A DNA stretch of 6,692 bases from Candidatus Hydrogenedentota bacterium. Lineage in GTDB: Bacteria; UBA8481; J006. Below, piece by piece: positions 4,861 through 6,692 of this stretch. The DNA lies in the NCBI GenBank assembly GCA_003697085.1, contig RFFU01000067.1:1-6692 (forward strand). The letters are read 5' to 3'. Position numbers and translations under genes: made by a program. Every line of letters begins with the position of its first letter. Within the stretch, counting starts at the first letter, position 1. A model generated the notes under the pieces. The model did not search any database, was not told the DNA's origin, and was given only the letters and a program-made list of their open reading frames with translations.

Positions 4861-5550
4861 CTATACCGAAAAGGATGCGACGATGTCCAAAAAATTCTTC
4901 AGAACCGCGTGGCCGACAGTGGTCAGAATCGATTCCGGATGAAACTGAACCCCATACGTCGGATGGGTTCTATGGTGCATCCCCATAATGACCCGTCCGC
5001 CGTTTTTCCCCATTCCGTCCGGAGATTTCGACACGGCTTCACCGTCGCCATCGAACGTCCAAGCGTCCACGATCAATTCCGATGGAACCGACGGGGGCGC
5101 TACGACGAGCGAATGGTAACGCGTTGCGACAAAGGGATTCTCGATTCCCCGAAAGATCCCTTCTTCCTCGTGGAAGATCCGCGATGTTTTCCCGTGCATA
5201 ATTCGTTCCGCGCGAACGATTTCGGCCCCAAAGGCCGCTCCGATCGCCTGATGTCCGAGGCAGACCCCAAGAATCGGAACCCGCCCGGAGAGAGCCCGAA
5301 CGAGAGGCACCGAAATCCCCGCCTCCTTCGGCGTGCAAGGCCCGGGCGAAATGATGATCGCCTCAAGCCCCTCTTCCTCGATCCTCGCCTCCACTTCCTC
5401 CACCGTTACCACGTCGTTTCGAAGAACACGAGACGTAACGCCCAACTCCCCGAGATATTGAACTAAGTTATACGTAAAGGAATCGTAGTTATCGATCATC
5501 AGGATACGCGAAACGCCTGCGGCTCCGCCCCCGGGATTCCTCGTCTTCAA
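4861..5550 (-). CDS. trpG: Anthranilate synthase glutamine amidotransferase subunit (TrpG)
   Basis: Role: hydrolyses glutamine and channels ammonia to TrpE for anthranilate synthesis; in some bacteria the same subunit also serves p-aminobenzoate synthesis. Seen, numbered from the chosen start: LMIDNYDSFTYNL opens the class I amidotransferase fold (17-29), ISPGPCTP forms the oxyanion region, and the nucleophile is Cys97 in GVCLGHQ. MHGK follows, and YGVQFHPES carries His204 and Glu206, completing the triad. An insertion of roughly 12 residues rich in Gly, Asp and Lys precedes the final strand. Start: TTG 5550 lies 20 bases after the trpE stop, retains the complete first strand (RILMIDN), and has AAAGG upstream. 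ATG 5499 would clip that strand and lacks a ribosome site; GTG 5574 overlaps the trpE stop and GTG 5568 lies just after it. The tight trpE-trpG spacing implies translational coupling. The stop is TAG. Confidence 0.93.
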   Translation of the reverse strand: MKTRNPGGGAAGVSRILMIDNYDSFTYNLVQYLGELGVTSRVLRNDVVTVEEVEARIEEEGLEAIIISPGPCTPKEAGISVPLVRALSGRVPILGVCLGHQAIGAAFGAEIVRAERIMHGKTSRIFHEEEGIFRGIENPFVATRYHSLVVAPPSVPSELIVDAWTFDGDGEAVSKSPDGMGKNGGRVIMGMHHRTHPTYGVQFHPESILTTVGHAVLKNFLDIVASFSV

Positions 5551-5570
5551 CTCTCCGCCTTTCCTCACGC

Positions 5571-6692
5571 TCACAGCCCCCGCTCCGCCCACTCGATCGC
5601 ACGCAACATCCCCGCAGCCTTGTTCACCGTCTCCTCGAACTCCCGTTCGGGAACCGAGTCGTACACGATCCCCGCACCCGCCTGGACCGCGGCGACTCCG
5701 TCCGAGACAAGGATCGTGCGCAGAACGATCGCGGTGTCCGCGTTCCCGTCGAAACCGATGTATCCCGCCGCGCCGGCATAGGGACCGCGCCGATCCGGTT
5801 CGAGTTCCGAGATGATCTCCATCGCGCGAATCTTCGGAGCCCCCGATACCGTTCCCGCCGGAAACGCGCTCCGAATCACGTCGCACGCCGTCCTTCCTCT
5901 TTCAAGCCTCCCCGTGACATTCGAAACAATATGCATCACGTGACTGTAACGCTCGATCGTCATCAACTCGTCTACGACGACACTGCCCTTCTCCGCCACG
6001 CGTCCCACATCGTTACGGCCCAGATCGACAAGCATAATGTGTTCCGCCCGCTCCTTCTCGTCTCCCAACAACTCCCGCTCAAGACCCTCGTCCTCTTCCG
6101 GAGTACGACCGCGACGGCGCGTCCCGGCGATCGGGCGCAGCGTGATCTTCCCTTCCTCCAACCGCACCATCACCTCCGGACTCGATCCCACCACCGTGAA
6201 ATCACCGAAATCGAGGAAATACATATAGGGCGAAGGATTCGTTGCACGCAGGGCACGGTAGAGCGAAAAGGAATCGGCACGGATCCGACGCTGAAACCGT
6301 TGCGAAAGAACGACCTGAAATATGTCCCCCGCCTTGACGTACTCCCGCGCCCGCGCAACGATCTCCAGAAACCTCTCGCGTTCCATATTCGACTCGACCC
6401 CGAACAGCACATTTCCGTCTTCGCCTTCGGTTATCCGCGGCGCCAGCCGTGGAATTCCAGAACTCCCGGGATCCTCCAGCCGCTCCAACACCCGCTTGAT
6501 CTTCCCCACGGCCCGGTCGTACGCCTCGTCGGCCCCCTCTCCTCCGGGAAGCACCGCGGCGTTGACGATGACGCGCAATGTCTTCTTGAGGTGATCGAAG
6601 GCCACGACGGTTCCCGCGATCTGAAACGCCGCCTCCGGAAAAACGCCGATCCGCTTCTCGCCCCCCGCCCCCGCCGCTCCGCAGGCTACTCC
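5571..6692 (-). CDS. trpE: Anthranilate synthase component I (TrpE), N-terminus cut by window
   Basis: Role: converts chorismate plus ammonia to anthranilate and pyruvate, the committed and usually tryptophan-inhibited step of tryptophan synthesis. Seen: 373 residues of the C-terminal chorismate-binding region. The frame stays open to the right edge, past VVAFDHLKK (a GTG codon there is internal, not the start). Family motifs in order: GDIFQVVLSQRF, NPSPYMYFLDFG, GSSPEVMVRL, RPIAGTRRRG (typical of TrpE; PabB usually has PIKGT), HIMLVDLGRNDVGRV, ERYSHVMHIVS and FPAGTVSGAPKIRAMEI. GAAGYIGFDG and a final GIVYDSVPEREFEET region follow. Members are usually near 490-500 residues, so roughly 120 N-terminal residues, including the tryptophan feedback site, lie outside. 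Any promoter or attenuator is also outside. The stop TGA at 5573-5571 sits 20 bases before the trpG start. Confidence 0.96.
   Translation of the reverse strand, partial: GVACGAAGAGGEKRIGVFPEAAFQIAGTVVAFDHLKKTLRVIVNAAVLPGGEGADEAYDRAVGKIKRVLERLEDPGSSGIPRLAPRITEGEDGNVLFGVESNMERERFLEIVARAREYVKAGDIFQVVLSQRFQRRIRADSFSLYRALRATNPSPYMYFLDFGDFTVVGSSPEVMVRLEEGKITLRPIAGTRRRGRTPEEDEGLERELLGDEKERAEHIMLVDLGRNDVGRVAEKGSVVVDELMTIERYSHVMHIVSNVTGRLERGRTACDVIRSAFPAGTVSGAPKIRAMEIISELEPDRRGPYAGAAGYIGFDGNADTAIVLRTILVSDGVAAVQAGAGIVYDSVPEREFEETVNKAAGMLRAIEWAERGL

Noticed and set aside
5551-5886. N-terminal extension of the trpG frame back into trpE
   Set aside because: This part overlaps the conserved 3' end of trpE in another frame and reads as Arg/Gly-rich shadow sequence. 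TrpG homology begins only near RILMIDNYD.

Overview
All recognisable genes lie on the minus strand. The window is GC-rich apart from one AT-rich island near 1160-1240. It carries a partial tryptophan biosynthesis cluster, two envelope-type LysM proteins with Sec signal peptides, and an ArsR-type regulator. Shine-Dalgarno-like sites precede most starts. This suggests a free-living, probably didermic, GC-rich bacterium from an environmental lineage. No phylum can be fixed from the sequence alone.

Read in the direction of transcription (high to low coordinates), the right-hand block is trpE (5' end outside the window), trpG 20 bases after it, a 622-residue exported protein with LysM, FecR-like and Ig-like regions (2877-4745), and trpF (2145-2783). 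TrpE and TrpG together make anthranilate from chorismate and glutamine, and TrpF isomerises phosphoribosylanthranilate two steps later. trpD and trpC, which often lie between trpG and trpF, are absent, and an envelope protein gene sits there instead. trpB and trpA do not follow trpF.

From 731 to 2144 there is about 1.4 kb with no convincing gene. It is a patchwork of strand-asymmetric (pyrimidine-rich on +) low-complexity DNA, three periodic tandem repeats (6-, 7- and 7-base units), several inverted repeats and two copies of a REP-like palindrome. In the middle, at 1179-1207 on the minus strand, is a consensus sigma-70-type promoter (TTGACA, 17 bases, TATAAT) with two inverted repeats immediately upstream. 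It points toward the regulator gene about 440 bases away.

The left-hand block is the ArsR-type winged-helix regulator (353-730) followed by a second LysM protein (1-227) that runs off the window. This LysM domain closely resembles that of the protein at 2877-4745, so the two are likely related and may serve related envelope functions. I found no CRISPR array, tRNA, rRNA, transposase or defence gene. The most unusual elements are the promoter and inverted-repeat island with its purine-rich leader, the repeat patchwork, and the foreign-looking gene inside the trp cluster.
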